Notes: generated by a model not told the origin, from the sequence alone. Numbered from the stretch's first letter, positions 8,082-17,396 are shown. The stretch: DNA of 57,570 bases from Aquirhabdus sp. (GCA_030149815.1 JASLHI010000055.1:1-57570); one strand, 5' to 3'. Made by a program: numbers and translations.

Positions 8082-9353
8082 CTATTGAGTTGTTTTAGTT
8101 TGATTGTCGAGTAGTTGAGATAAGGGAATTGTTAAATGTTTTGCCAAGTAAATATCACTTTCTTTGAGGTAAGGAAGAAGTTGTTTGCTCCACTCATCGC
8201 CACTTAGTGTGGTGATATTGCAGTTGTGGAGATCTTCGCGACGAGGAAGTGGGAATGGAAGCCCTTGATAGAATGTCCAGAAGTCGATTTGATCGAGATT
8301 GCGACATAAAACATAGTCGCCTTTATCCGTTTTTCTGACCATAGATTGTTCTTGGAGAAGTGCGATGAAGTCAGGCCAATCTTCGATTTCTTTTTTACCT
8401 AGTAATGACATCATGTCTGCTTCGCTTACGGTCAGACCAAATTTTTGGCGTATGTAAAGCAAGTGCAAAATATACATCAAAGATAATAATGGGTGGCGTG
8501 GTGGTGTCGCAGAGTGCCTAAACATCGTGAGTGCATAGCTGATTTCAACACCCAATAAGACAATATTCCAAGATAGATAGATCCATAATAAAAATACGGG
8601 AAGTGCAGCAAAGGCACCATAGACGATTTCATAGCTGGTGAAATGTTTCATGAAAAAGCTAAAAACGATTTTGAGTAATTCAAAAGAAACGCCTGCGATT
8701 ACACCAGCAGAAGCAGCATTTTTTAAAGGAACTTTACGATTTGGAATCATCCAATACATGAACGTAAAGCTCATAAGCGTGGTCGCGACAGAAATTAGTT
8801 TAAGCCATACAGACCAGTCAATTGAGTATCCTCTAAAGTTACTATTTAGAATTTCAATTGATGCAATTGCTGAAGGAAGCGCGAAGGCGATCCCAAGGAA
8901 TAAAGGACCGAGCGAAATTACCATCCAATAACGCATAAATCCAATCGCACCGCCGCGTAAATTTTTGACGTGCCAGATTTTATTAAAAGCATCTTCGATG
9001 CTTGAGAGCATCATCATTGACGTCACGAATAAAAAAATGATGCCGATAATGGTTAAATTTGTAGATTTTTCAGCAAAGTCATTGAGATATTGGGTTACGG
9101 TTGAGCTGGATTCTGGTAATAAGTAGCTATATAAAGTTTCTTGAACTTTAACGCGTGCTGGTGCGAGTGCTGGAATTGTGGACAGTACAACTAAAAAAAC
9201 CGTCAGCATCGGAATGATGGAGAGCATGGTGGTATAGGTCAATGCAGCAGAGCGTTCCCTGCAATAGTTTTTCTCAAATCGAGTAATGAGAAATACTAAG
9301 AATTGAAACCATTCTCGGTGATAAAAGGGTAGTTTTTTTAAGTAGTTGTCCAT
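8082..9353 (-). CDS. yihY: YihY/BrkB family inner-membrane protein with C-terminal extension
   Basis: This polytopic protein has the YihY signature near the N-terminus (CRERSAALTYTTMLSIIPML) and about six membrane segments to roughly residue 285, including LLWIYLSWNIVLLGVEISYA. After that a soluble extension of about 130 residues contains a winged-helix-like part (FGLTVSEADMMSLL ... MVRKTDKGDYVL), seen in longer family members. Transport substrates of the family are not settled. I place the start at the ATG 9351-9353 (MDNYLKKLPFY, 423 aa). A TTG at 9390-9392 would add 13 residues but has no ribosome binding site. Confidence 0.9.
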   Translation of the reverse strand: MDNYLKKLPFYHREWFQFLVFLITRFEKNYCRERSAALTYTTMLSIIPMLTVFLVVLSTIPALAPARVKVQETLYSYLLPESSSTVTQYLNDFAEKSTNLTIIGIIFLFVTSMMMLSSIEDAFNKIWHVKNLRGGAIGFMRYWMVISLGPLFLGIAFALPSAIASIEILNSNFRGYSIDWSVWLKLISVATTLMSFTFMYWMIPNRKVPLKNAASAGVIAGVSFELLKIVFSFFMKHFTSYEIVYGAFAALPVFLLWIYLSWNIVLLGVEISYALTMFRHSATPPRHPLLSLMYILHLLYIRQKFGLTVSEADMMSLLGKKEIEDWPDFIALLQEQSMVRKTDKGDYVLCRNLDQIDFWTFYQGLPFPLPRREDLHNCNITTLSGDEWSKQLLPYLKESDIYLAKHLTIPLSQLLDNQTKTTQ

Positions 9354-9488
9354 AGGTGTATCAAGACCAAATATTAAATAAAGGTGTGTCAAAATGATGC
9401 TGAATAATCTTCAGTATATCTGAAAACAATCTGTGACTATTCATCATGATATTACATAAGTAATGTGATAGTTTGTATAACCGTTTAG

Positions 9489-9528
9489 TTGAGGCAGTAG
9501 ACTAGCTTGCTTGTGTATAATATATAAA
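9489..9528 (+). promoter_or_regulatory. possible promoter of the wrbA-like gene
   Basis: A perfect -10 hexamer TATAAT lies at 9516-9521, 34 bases before the gene start. A TTGAGG at 9489-9494 is the nearest -35-like hexamer, but the 21-base spacing is too long, so only the -10 is persuasive. Confidence 0.35.
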
Positions 9529-9555
9529 TTAAAAATTGATAGAGCAGTATAAATC

Positions 9556-10191
9556 GTGACCGTTGTAAATCATGAACCTTATGTCCTTGTGTTGTACTAC
9601 AGCAAATACGGAACAACTCGTCAAATGGCGCGGTCTATCGCTGCAGGGATTGAGCAAGCGGGTGTGAAGGCGAGAATCCGAACCGTTCCTGAAGTTGCGA
9701 GTGTAACGACAGCAATTGCACCCAGTATTCCTTTGGAAGGGGAGTTGTATGCAACGTCTGATGATTTGCAAGATTGTGCAGGACTTGCACTGGGGAGTCC
9801 GACCCGTTTTGGTAATATGGCATCGCCAATGAAGTATTTTTGGGATCAAACGGCAACCATTTGGTTGGCAGGTAGCTTACAAGGTAAACCTGCATGTGTA
9901 TTTACGGCATCAGGATCGATGCATGGCGGTCAGGAAAGCACTTTGCTGACGATGATGATTCCTTTATTACATCATGGGATGTTGTTATTAGGTATTCCAT
10001 ATTCTGAAGTCGCGTTGTCGAGAACTCAGCGCGGTGGAACACCTTATGGTGCATCTCATGTCAGTGGTACAGAGCATGATCAGTCCATGAGTGCTGATGA
10101 AAAAGCATTGTGTGTCGCTCAGGGAAAACGGCTTGGATTATTAGTTCGTCAGCTTGAGTCTTCTGCTCATGTGGCGAATGCATTTGTATAA
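9556..10191 (+). CDS. wrbA: NAD(P)H:quinone oxidoreductase, WrbA family
   Basis: This flavodoxin-like FMN enzyme reduces quinones by two electrons and helps limit redox cycling. The 211-residue product opens with VLVLYYSKYGTTRQMA (FMN phosphate loop), then has LALGSPTRFGNMASPMKYFW, the WrbA signature. It continues with PACVFTASGSMHGGQESTL and a final helix. Length fits the family (about 200 aa). The start is GTG at 9556; its ribosome binding site is weak (AGAG). It is divergent from yihY and probably a single-gene transcript. Confidence 0.9.
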   Translation: MTVVNHEPYVLVLYYSKYGTTRQMARSIAAGIEQAGVKARIRTVPEVASVTTAIAPSIPLEGELYATSDDLQDCAGLALGSPTRFGNMASPMKYFWDQTATIWLAGSLQGKPACVFTASGSMHGGQESTLLTMMIPLLHHGMLLLGIPYSEVALSRTQRGGTPYGASHVSGTEHDQSMSADEKALCVAQGKRLGLLVRQLESSAHVANAFV

Positions 10192-10388
10192 GTGTTCTAC
10201 ACGAAAATGATTTGAAAGCATACTGTTCGGTAGTTTTGTCACCGATCCATTTTTGTCATGATTTTGCTGTGTCTTCGACGGTACAATAGCGTGAAAACGA
10301 GATTGTTTTGAAAGCTAGTTTATTTAATTGTACGCAGCTTTATATTATGTTGGGATCGTTTCTATGATTAATCACTTAGGGTAATGGA

Positions 10389-11600
10389 ATGCCTGCTTAC
10401 CAGTTTATTGCTATAGATGCCGCAGGAAAACAGCATAAAGGTGTACTTGAGGGTGACTCTGCTAGACAGATTCGTCAACAGTTGCGTGATAAAACATGGA
10501 TGCCTGTCCAAGTTGAACCTGTTGAAGAGACTCAAACTTCAGGGATGGGAAAGAAATGGTTTCAACGTGGTCTGAATGCTTATGATCTTGCGTTATTAAC
10601 GAGACAACTCTCTGTTTTGGTTGCAGCAGGTATTCCTTTGGAGGAAACGCTTCGTGCTGTTGCTAGGCAAGGTGATAAGCCACATGTGCAGAGTTTGATT
10701 CTTTCCGTGCGTTCCAAGGTGATGGAAGGTCATTCTTTAGCACAGGCATTGCGGATGTCTGGTAATTTCCCACCGCTCTATATTGCAACGATTGCGGCTG
10801 GGGAAAAGTCTGGGCATTTGGACCTTATCCTTAATCAGCTCGCGGATTACACTGAAAATCGTTTTGCGATGCAAAAAAAAATTCAGGGAGCTTTGATTTA
10901 CCCAATTTTATTGCTGATCATGTCCTTTGGAATTGTCATGGGGCTGATGACTTTTGTTGTACCTGATATTGTGAAAGTATTTGATCATACGGATCAGGCT
11001 TTGCCTTTGCTGACGCGGATGTTGATGGGTGCAAGTAGTTTCGTGAAGTTAGCATGGCCGTTTATGTTGATTGCGATGATTGGCGGTGGTTTTTTGCTCA
11101 TGCGTTTTATCCGTACAGAAACGGGGCGTTATGCGCTAGATAGATTTGTCTTACGCTTACCTTTATTTGGCAAACTAAGCCGTGGAATTAATTCAGCCCG
11201 TTTTGCAAGTACGTTATCAATTTTGGCTCAGTCTGGTGTACCTTTAGTTGATGGATTGCATATTGGTGCAGCAGTATCAAGTAATTGGTTGATTCGTGAT
11301 GCTATTTTATTGGCTGCAGATAAGGTTACAGAAGGTGGTGCTTTAGCAACGCAATTAGAGCGTTCAGGTTATTTTCCGCCGATGATGGTACAGATGATTC
11401 GTAGTGGTGAAACGTCTGGTGAGATGGAAAATATGTTAGCCCGTGCGGCAAACATGCAAGACCGAGAAGTCAGTACTCTCATTGCGACTTTATTGTCATT
11501 ACTCGAACCGCTGATGCTGATTTTTATGGCGGGAATTGTCTTAATGATTGTAATGGCCGTGATGTTGCCAATCGTCAACATGAACAATCTGGTTAAATAA
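10389..11600 (+). CDS. gspF: type II secretion inner-membrane protein GspF
   Basis: GspF is the polytopic platform protein of the type II secretion system in the inner membrane. The 403-residue product has two T2SSF domains (about residues 70-190 and 270-395). The signatures include LLTRQLSVLVAAGIPLEETL and FASTLSILAQSGVPLVDGL, each followed by MVQMIRSGE or IATIAAGEKSGHL. Three membrane segments are visible, the last near the C-terminus. gspG follows 62 bases later. No other gsp genes are in the window, in line with the scattered T2SS genes known in Acinetobacter. Confidence 0.96.
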   Translation: MPAYQFIAIDAAGKQHKGVLEGDSARQIRQQLRDKTWMPVQVEPVEETQTSGMGKKWFQRGLNAYDLALLTRQLSVLVAAGIPLEETLRAVARQGDKPHVQSLILSVRSKVMEGHSLAQALRMSGNFPPLYIATIAAGEKSGHLDLILNQLADYTENRFAMQKKIQGALIYPILLLIMSFGIVMGLMTFVVPDIVKVFDHTDQALPLLTRMLMGASSFVKLAWPFMLIAMIGGGFLLMRFIRTETGRYALDRFVLRLPLFGKLSRGINSARFASTLSILAQSGVPLVDGLHIGAAVSSNWLIRDAILLAADKVTEGGALATQLERSGYFPPMMVQMIRSGETSGEMENMLARAANMQDREVSTLIATLLSLLEPLMLIFMAGIVLMIVMAVMLPIVNMNNLVK

Positions 11601-11662
11601 CGTCAGATATGTTTGAATCACTTTATCAAATTTTTGAATCAAGTATAGGGTTTTAAATCAAT

Positions 11663-12109
11663 ATGGATTTTTACAAGCACCAAAAGTTATCAATGTCACG
11701 TCAGACAGGTTTTACCTTGATCGAAGTGATGGTTGTGATCGTGATTTTGGGTATTCTTGCCGCACTGATTGTGCCTAATGTGATTGGTCAAAGTGATAAA
11801 GCTCGAGTCGGTACGACGAAGCAAGTGTTAGCGACAACTGCGAGTGCGTTGGACTTATTCAAATTAGATAATGCCCGCTATCCAACCACTCAAGAAGGCT
11901 TAGATGCTCTAGTGCACAAACCAGCGGATGCGAAAACATGGCCAAATGGCGGGTATATTAAAGGCGGAATGCCTAAAGATGGATGGGGTAACGATTTGCA
12001 ATATATTGCCCCAGGTAGTAATGGTAAACCTTATGATCTGTACTCGTTTGGTTCAGATGGTAAAGAGGGGGGTGATGATGATGCCGCGGATATTTATTTA
12101 CAGCAGTAA
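11663..12109 (+). CDS. gspG: type II secretion major pseudopilin GspG
   Basis: GspG is the main subunit of the periplasmic T2SS pseudopilus. The 148-residue precursor has a short leader ending in Gly and then FTLIEVMVVIVILGILAAL, the prepilin peptidase site with the conserved Glu at +5. The C-terminal domain has the hallmark NARYPTTQEGLDAL, MPKDGWGNDLQY and SFGSDGKEGGDDDAADI (calcium-binding region). Two starts are possible: ATG 11663 (16-residue leader) and ATG 11693 (6-residue leader). Neither has a strong ribosome binding site. A terminator follows. Confidence 0.96.
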   Translation: MDFYKHQKLSMSRQTGFTLIEVMVVIVILGILAALIVPNVIGQSDKARVGTTKQVLATTASALDLFKLDNARYPTTQEGLDALVHKPADAKTWPNGGYIKGGMPKDGWGNDLQYIAPGSNGKPYDLYSFGSDGKEGGDDDAADIYLQQ

Positions 12110-12144
12110 GTAATCAACGATTTTCACTCAAATAACGAAATCTG

Positions 12145-12177
12145 AAAACTCTAGGCTTATGTCCTAGAGTTTTTTTT
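12145..12177 (+). terminator. gspFG terminator
   Basis: AAAACTCTAGG / CCTAGAGTTTT form an 11-base stem around CTTATGT and are followed by TTTT. It lies 36 bases after the gspG stop. Confidence 0.92.
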
Positions 12178-12912
12178 ATCCAAATGACATACCTAAGGAC
12201 AATTTTATGTGTGTGTTACTGTATATGAGAGATTAGGTGTGAACAGCTTTGTGTTCATGTTCATTTTTATACCGCTCGTCGGAAATCTCATATGATCCTA
12301 AGAAGGGTAAATAACAGCATAAATAGTCATATTTTTTACAAAGAATCTATTGAATTTACGAAATGTAATTAATTTGTTGGCTTTAATTGTACGGAATGTA
12401 AGCGAATAAGTATCGTAAATCATTTAAAAACGATTGACGTTTTCATTTTTTAAGAGAAATGTGATTTTTTAAATAATGTGATGTGAAATATTACTTAATT
12501 GCTTATGAAAAAATGAATTTGCATTGCTATAAAAAAAGTGGTTTTATCAAACGGTAGCAGATACACGTTCTGTTCTACGTGAGCTGCTATAAATAAAAAA
12601 GAGGCGTTCAGCTTTCTAGTGCAGCAAAGCTACTTGGCTGAGCATAAGAATAATTGGTTTCAATACCACAAAAAAGTAATAAGTAAAGAAAATAATAGGT
12701 AATACGCAGACGAGCGTGGAGTGCCACTTGAAATGAAGCTTTTAACACAATCACATCGAGAGACTATTTTTTTATAGTCTAGGCTGTCACGTCTTCGCTC
12801 TCTGAGAAAGTAGATTTTCATTAACCCCATTTATATGGTCTTTTATGGCTGTAGGGGGTCGTTTTTCCGTTAAGACACTGAATTTAAAATAAAATGTTTT
12901 GGAGATGCGCAA
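12178..12912 (+). promoter_or_regulatory. long non-coding leader of the autotransporter gene
   Basis: These 735 bases hold no credible gene. They are very AT-rich up to about 12540. The last ~370 bases contain several dyads. One is TAGCAG/CTGCTA with inner CACGT/ACGTG (12555-12589). A second is AGCTTT/AAAGCT (12610-12631), and a third is AGACTAT/ATAGTCT (12761-12780). The region probably holds the promoter and a structured 5' untranslated RNA of the adhesin gene, or a small RNA. Confidence 0.4.
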
Positions 12913-15900
12913 ATGAATAAAATATATCGTGTGATCTGGAGTAAAGCTCAGAATACTTGGATTGCGGTATCTGAAATTGCTAAGGCTCAAGGCAAAAGCC
13001 ATTCTCAGGTAACACTAAATGGTGAAGTCGCTACTGAAGAAAAAGAAAAAATGGGTAGTTCATTATTTAGTCGAAATATTTTATCTGCGGCGATATTAGT
13101 ACTCAGTATCAGCGGTGCGCTAGTAGATACTGCTTATGCGGACGGCGGGATTTATATTAATGATGGTACCGATTCAAACTGTTTGAAATCAACAGATTCT
13201 ACATTGCTTGCTACTGGGTTGACATCTCCGCTGACACCGCTTATCAACTCATTAGCTACGCCGATTGGTAATGTTGGTGGAGCTTTAAATACTTTGACTG
13301 GTTCAATCCCATTATTGGGAGTTGTCTTAACAACTAATTTGCCAAGTTCGGCATCTATAACATCAAGCGCAGCCGCTGCAACTACAGGAACTTCACTTGT
13401 AAACACTGCGGCCTTAGCAAGCGTTCTGACATCTGCCAATGGTGCTGGTTGTGTATCTAGTGATGCGGCAACTCAAACTAATCGTATATTATTTTATAAC
13501 CCTACGGCTGCAGGTGGTGCGTCAGGTGCAGACCCAACGAATCTTTCGATTGGTGGCGATGCATATGTTAATGGCTCACTTTTTCTAGATGGCGTTAACG
13601 TCGGTAGTAGTATTAGTAGCTTAAGCACCAGTTTGAGTAGTTTAAGTAGCGGTCTCAGTAGCCTGAGTAATATTTCTAGTGGTCTTAGCAGTGTTTCAAG
13701 CGGTTTGAGCAATACGAATTCAGTTGTTTCAAGTGTAAGCAGTGGTTTAAGCGATACGAATGTTTCACTTTCAGCAGTTAGTTCAAATTTGAGCAATGTA
13801 TCGAGCGGCTTAAGTGCAACTAACTCAGTGGTATCAACACTATCGAGTGGTTTGAGCGATACCAACTCAACAGTTTCATCGATATCGAGCGGCATTAGTG
13901 CTGTGACAAGTTCAGTGTCATCGGTATCAAGCGGTTTAAGCGATACGAATGTTTCACTTTCAGCAGTTAGTTCAAACTTGAGCAGTGTATCGAGCGGCTT
14001 AAGTGCAACTAACTCAGTGGTATCAACACTATCGAGTGGTTTGAGCGATACCAATTCAACCGTTTCATCCATATCAAGTGGCATTAGTGCTGTAACAAGC
14101 TCGGTGTCATCGGTATCAAGTGGCTTGAGTGATACGAATGTTTCACTTTCAGCAGTTAGTTCAAACTTGAGCAGTGTATCGAGCGGCTTAAGTGCGACTA
14201 ACTCAGTGGTATCAACATTATCGAGTGGTTTGAGTAACACAAATAGTTCAGTATCATCCGTCTCTACAAGTTTAAGTGCTGTTTCAACGAACTTAAGCAG
14301 TGTATCAGCAGCATTAAGTAGCGTTTCAACTGGTCTGAGCAATACCAACAGCAATGTTTCTGCGGTATCAACAGGCTTGAGTAATACAAATTCAACAGTG
14401 TCGACCTTATCGAGTGGATTAAGCAATACGAATTCAACGGTTTCAACATTGTCAAGTGGTTTGAGCGATACCAATTCAACCGTTTCATCCATATCAAGTG
14501 GCATTAGTGCTGTAACAAGCTCTGTGTCATCGATATCGAGCGGCATTAGTGCTGTGACAAGTTCAGTGTCATCGGTATCAAGTGGCTTGAGTGATACGAA
14601 TGTTTCACTTTCAGCAGTTAGTTCAAACTTGAGCAGCGTATCGAGCGGCTTAAGTGCAACTAACTCAGTGGTATCAACATTATCGAGTGGTTTGAGTAAC
14701 ACAAATAGTTCAGTATCATCCGTCTCTACAAGTTTAAGTGCTGTTTCAACGAACTTAAGCAGTGTATCAGCAGCATTAAGTAGCGTTTCAACTGGTTTGA
14801 GCAATACCAACAGCAATGTTTCTACGGTATCAACAGGCTTGAGTAATACAAATTCAACAGTGTCGACCTTATCGAGTGGATTAAGCAATACGAATTCAAC
14901 GGTTTCAACATTGTCAAGTGGTTTGAGCGATACCAATTCAACCGTATCATCAATATCAAGTGGCATTAGTGCTGTGATAAGCTCTGTGTCATCGGTATCG
15001 AGTGGTTTAAGTAATACGAATTCGACAGTATCGACATTGTCGAGCGGTTTGAGTGATACCAATTCAACTATTTCAGCAATATCAAGCGGAATTAGTGCGG
15101 TAACAAGTTCAGCGTCATCTGTTTCGAGTGGTTTGAGTACCACAAACTCTACTGTTTCAAGTGTCAGTAGTGGCTTGAGCGATACCAACTCCACAGTGTC
15201 AACGTTGTCGAGCGGTTTGAGTACCACGAATTCCACTGTTTCGAGTGTCAGCAGCGGATTGAGTGATTCGAACTCCACAGTGTCAACGTTGTCGAGCGGT
15301 TTGAGTACCACAAATTCCACTGTTTCAAGTATTAGCAGCGGCTTGAGTGATACGAACTCCACAGTGTCAACGTTGTCGAGCGGTTTAAGTACCACAAATT
15401 CCACTGTTTCGAGTGTCAGCAGCGGCTTGAGTGATACGAATTCGACAGTGTCAACGTTGTCGAGCGGTTTGAGTACCACGAACTCTACTGTTTCGAGTGT
15501 CAGCAGTGGCTTAAGTGATACCAACTCCTCAGTGTCAACACTGTCGAGCGGTTTGAGTACCACGAATTCCACTGTTTCGAGTATCAGTAGTGGTTTGAGT
15601 AATACTAGCTCTACAGTTTCAAGTGTCAGTAGTGGCTTGAGTGATACGAATTCGACAGTGTCAACCTTGTCGAGCGGTTTGAGTACAACGAACTCTACTG
15701 TTTCGAGTGTCAGCAGTGGCTTAAGTGATACCAACTCCTCAGTGTCAACACTGTCGAGCGGTTTGAGTACCACTAATTCCACTGTTTCGAGTATTAGTAG
15801 TGGCTTGAGCAGTTTAAGTAGCGGTATGAGTAATTCATCTAGTGCGATATCTGCTGTATCTAGCGGACTAAGTCAAACAAATGTCTCTCTCTCTGCTGTA

Positions 15901-16527
15901 AGTAGTGGATTGAGTAATACCAATGTGAGGGTGTCTACTATCGAAAACACGGGCGTGATCGGTATTAGAATTAACAACACAAGCCAAGCAGATGCTTCTG
16001 CAACAGGCTCTGATAGTGTGGCAGTTGGTCCAAATGCCTTGGCATCTGGTGATCGTTCGATTGCTTTAGGTGCTGGATCTCAGGCAGGAGCACCGAATTC
16101 CGTTGCTTTGGGTTCGGGTTCGATTGCTACCAGACCAAACACTGTTTCTGTAGGCTCTGTTGGAAATGAGAGACAGATCACCAATGTTGCCGCTGGTACA
16201 GCCGCAACAGATGCAGTCAACGTAGCACAGTTGCAGAGTGCTACGGCGGGTATCAATAGCGATATTAATACTCTGTCATACCGCATTAATGATGTTAAAA
16301 ATCAGGCTAATGCAGGTATAGCTGCTGCAATGTCCATGGGTAATTCACCATTTGTTGCAGGTGCAATTACATACTACATTGGCGGGGCGACATATGGTGG
16401 TCAAAGTGCATTTGGTGTCACAGTCCGTCGAACTTCTGATAATGGGGTTTGGAGTATTGAAGGTGGGCTTGCTGGTGATCAATATGGTATGGGCGGACGA
16501 ATCGGTGTCAGTGGTGTGCTGAAATAA
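12913..16527 (+). CDS. trimeric autotransporter adhesin (YadA-like) with Ser-rich heptad stalk
   Basis: This is a type Vc surface adhesin of 1204 residues. Residues 1-27 (MNKIYRVIWSKAQNTWIAVS onward) are an extended signal peptide region; cleavage is likely after AYA at about residue 76. A distinct N-terminal domain (77-234) contains Cys90 and Cys180. Residues ~235-1010 are a stalk of 14-residue units such as SSGLSDTNSTVSTL, i.e. pairs of heptads with Leu/Val at core positions. YadA-head repeats follow (DSVAVGPNALASGDRSIALG), then a neck (QITNVAAGTAATDAVNVAQL) and a ~75-residue membrane anchor. It probably mediates attachment or autoaggregation. The protein ends in Lys. It has a long leader, its own terminator, and no accessory gene beside it. 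Confidence 0.95.
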   Translation: MNKIYRVIWSKAQNTWIAVSEIAKAQGKSHSQVTLNGEVATEEKEKMGSSLFSRNILSAAILVLSISGALVDTAYADGGIYINDGTDSNCLKSTDSTLLATGLTSPLTPLINSLATPIGNVGGALNTLTGSIPLLGVVLTTNLPSSASITSSAAAATTGTSLVNTAALASVLTSANGAGCVSSDAATQTNRILFYNPTAAGGASGADPTNLSIGGDAYVNGSLFLDGVNVGSSISSLSTSLSSLSSGLSSLSNISSGLSSVSSGLSNTNSVVSSVSSGLSDTNVSLSAVSSNLSNVSSGLSATNSVVSTLSSGLSDTNSTVSSISSGISAVTSSVSSVSSGLSDTNVSLSAVSSNLSSVSSGLSATNSVVSTLSSGLSDTNSTVSSISSGISAVTSSVSSVSSGLSDTNVSLSAVSSNLSSVSSGLSATNSVVSTLSSGLSNTNSSVSSVSTSLSAVSTNLSSVSAALSSVSTGLSNTNSNVSAVSTGLSNTNSTVSTLSSGLSNTNSTVSTLSSGLSDTNSTVSSISSGISAVTSSVSSISSGISAVTSSVSSVSSGLSDTNVSLSAVSSNLSSVSSGLSATNSVVSTLSSGLSNTNSSVSSVSTSLSAVSTNLSSVSAALSSVSTGLSNTNSNVSTVSTGLSNTNSTVSTLSSGLSNTNSTVSTLSSGLSDTNSTVSSISSGISAVISSVSSVSSGLSNTNSTVSTLSSGLSDTNSTISAISSGISAVTSSASSVSSGLSTTNSTVSSVSSGLSDTNSTVSTLSSGLSTTNSTVSSVSSGLSDSNSTVSTLSSGLSTTNSTVSSISSGLSDTNSTVSTLSSGLSTTNSTVSSVSSGLSDTNSTVSTLSSGLSTTNSTVSSVSSGLSDTNSSVSTLSSGLSTTNSTVSSISSGLSNTSSTVSSVSSGLSDTNSTVSTLSSGLSTTNSTVSSVSSGLSDTNSSVSTLSSGLSTTNSTVSSISSGLSSLSSGMSNSSSAISAVSSGLSQTNVSLSAVSSGLSNTNVRVSTIENTGVIGIRINNTSQADASATGSDSVAVGPNALASGDRSIALGAGSQAGAPNSVALGSGSIATRPNTVSVGSVGNERQITNVAAGTAATDAVNVAQLQSATAGINSDINTLSYRINDVKNQANAGIAAAMSMGNSPFVAGAITYYIGGATYGGQSAFGVTVRRTSDNGVWSIEGGLAGDQYGMGGRIGVSGVLK
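13612..15935 (+). repeat. tandem repeats encoding the autotransporter stalk (21/42/84-bp units)
   Basis: The stalk-coding DNA is a hierarchy of repeats. The basic unit is 42 bases (14 residues). A 189-base block recurs with anchors at 13753, 13942 and 14131. A 462-base block recurs at 14131 and 14593, including more than 100 identical bases at 14232 and 14694. Alternating 84-base units fill about 15120-15790, with a 210-base repeat (15501 and 15711). All periods are multiples of 21 bases, so gain or loss keeps both the frame and the heptad register. Confidence 0.93.
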
Positions 16528-16548
16528 AGAGCAATTAAAAACTGATCG

Positions 16549-16581
16549 ATATTCAACGTTGCTGAGTGTAGCGTTGAATAT
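16549..16581 (+). other. 10-bp dyad after the autotransporter gene
   Basis: ATATTCAACG (16549-16558) and CGTTGAATAT (16572-16581) are perfect inverse copies around 13 bases. There is no T-run, so it may be an mRNA 3'-end stabiliser ahead of the true terminator. Confidence 0.5.
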
Positions 16582-16595
16582 GAAACCGAGATAAT

Positions 16596-16627
16596 AAAAA
16601 AACGCCTATAACGTAGGCGTTTTTTTA
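16596..16627. terminator. terminator between autotransporter and pirin genes
   Basis: AAAAACGCCTA / TAGGCGTTTTT form a strong stem around TAACG, with A-rich and T-rich flanks. It can serve both convergent genes. Confidence 0.92.
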
Positions 16628-16673
16628 TGTAGATTTAACTTCCGCTGCAGATCAAGGCACTATCTGTGTAGGA

Positions 16674-17396
16674 TTATGGGAGTTCAAACCATAACAATTG
16701 CGCATCAGATCCTGCAATGACGGTACTTGATGATGTAAAACTATCAAAGATTACAGCATCACCTGTAGAAAGTTCTTTCGTTTCTTTGTCATTAGAAATT
16801 TGTACTTTGCCACTGATAATATGTAGATAATTCGTTTTTTTCTCAGCATTCAGTGTGAGGGAGTGATTTACTTTTAGAGACGCGGCCAATATACGAGCAT
16901 CTTGTCGAATAATTAAGTTGGAAAAGTCATTTGGAGAGTTTTCTTCTGATGCAACAATTAGATGCCATTGATTAGGTTGACTGTGGATGTCAAACGCAAG
17001 TTCTTGGTAGTTTGGCGCTGGATTACTGATGTTGGGAAATAGCCAAATTTGAAAGAGATGTACAGGCTCATCACCGTCATTCATTTCACTGTGTGTTACA
17101 CCTGTGCCCGCGCTCATCAGTTGCCAATTACCTGCAGAAAGATGCCCGACATTTCCCATGCTATCTTTATGCGTGAGCTGACCAGAGATGACGTAAGTCA
17201 AGATTTCCATATTATCGTGTGAATGCATACCGAAACCACGATGTCCTTCGATACGATCTTCATTAATCACACGAAGCGCTGAAACACCCATGTAACGTGG
17301 ATCTTGCCAGCTACCAAATGAAAAACTATGTCTCGCATGTAACCAGCCATGATTGGCGTATCCGCGGTTTTCATTCTTATGCACGATATAACTCAT
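16674..17396 (-). CDS. pirin family protein (YhhW-like)
   Basis: This bicupin has 240 residues, the usual length for bacterial pirins such as E. coli YhhW, which has quercetin 2,3-dioxygenase activity in vitro. It begins VHKNENRGYANHGWLHARHS and FSFGSWQDP, both typical. Metal-ligand motifs are visible: GFGMHSHDNMEIL (two His) and GTGVTHSEMN (His and Glu). The C-terminal cupin (LHIISGKVQI, STGDAVIF) lacks an obvious metal site, as is common. The physiological substrate is unknown. ATG start at 17396. It is divergent from the yeiR-like gene. Confidence 0.92.
   Translation of the reverse strand: MSYIVHKNENRGYANHGWLHARHSFSFGSWQDPRYMGVSALRVINEDRIEGHRGFGMHSHDNMEILTYVISGQLTHKDSMGNVGHLSAGNWQLMSAGTGVTHSEMNDGDEPVHLFQIWLFPNISNPAPNYQELAFDIHSQPNQWHLIVASEENSPNDFSNLIIRQDARILAASLKVNHSLTLNAEKKTNYLHIISGKVQISNDKETKELSTGDAVIFDSFTSSSTVIAGSDAQLLWFELP

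Noticed and set aside
13494..15782. A 762-codon open frame antisense to the autotransporter gene (repeating LKPLDNVDTVEF-like units)
   Set aside because: It is the mirror of the Ser-rich repeats: the codons used there give no stops on the opposite strand. The sense gene has a signal peptide, head, neck and anchor; the antisense frame has no family features.
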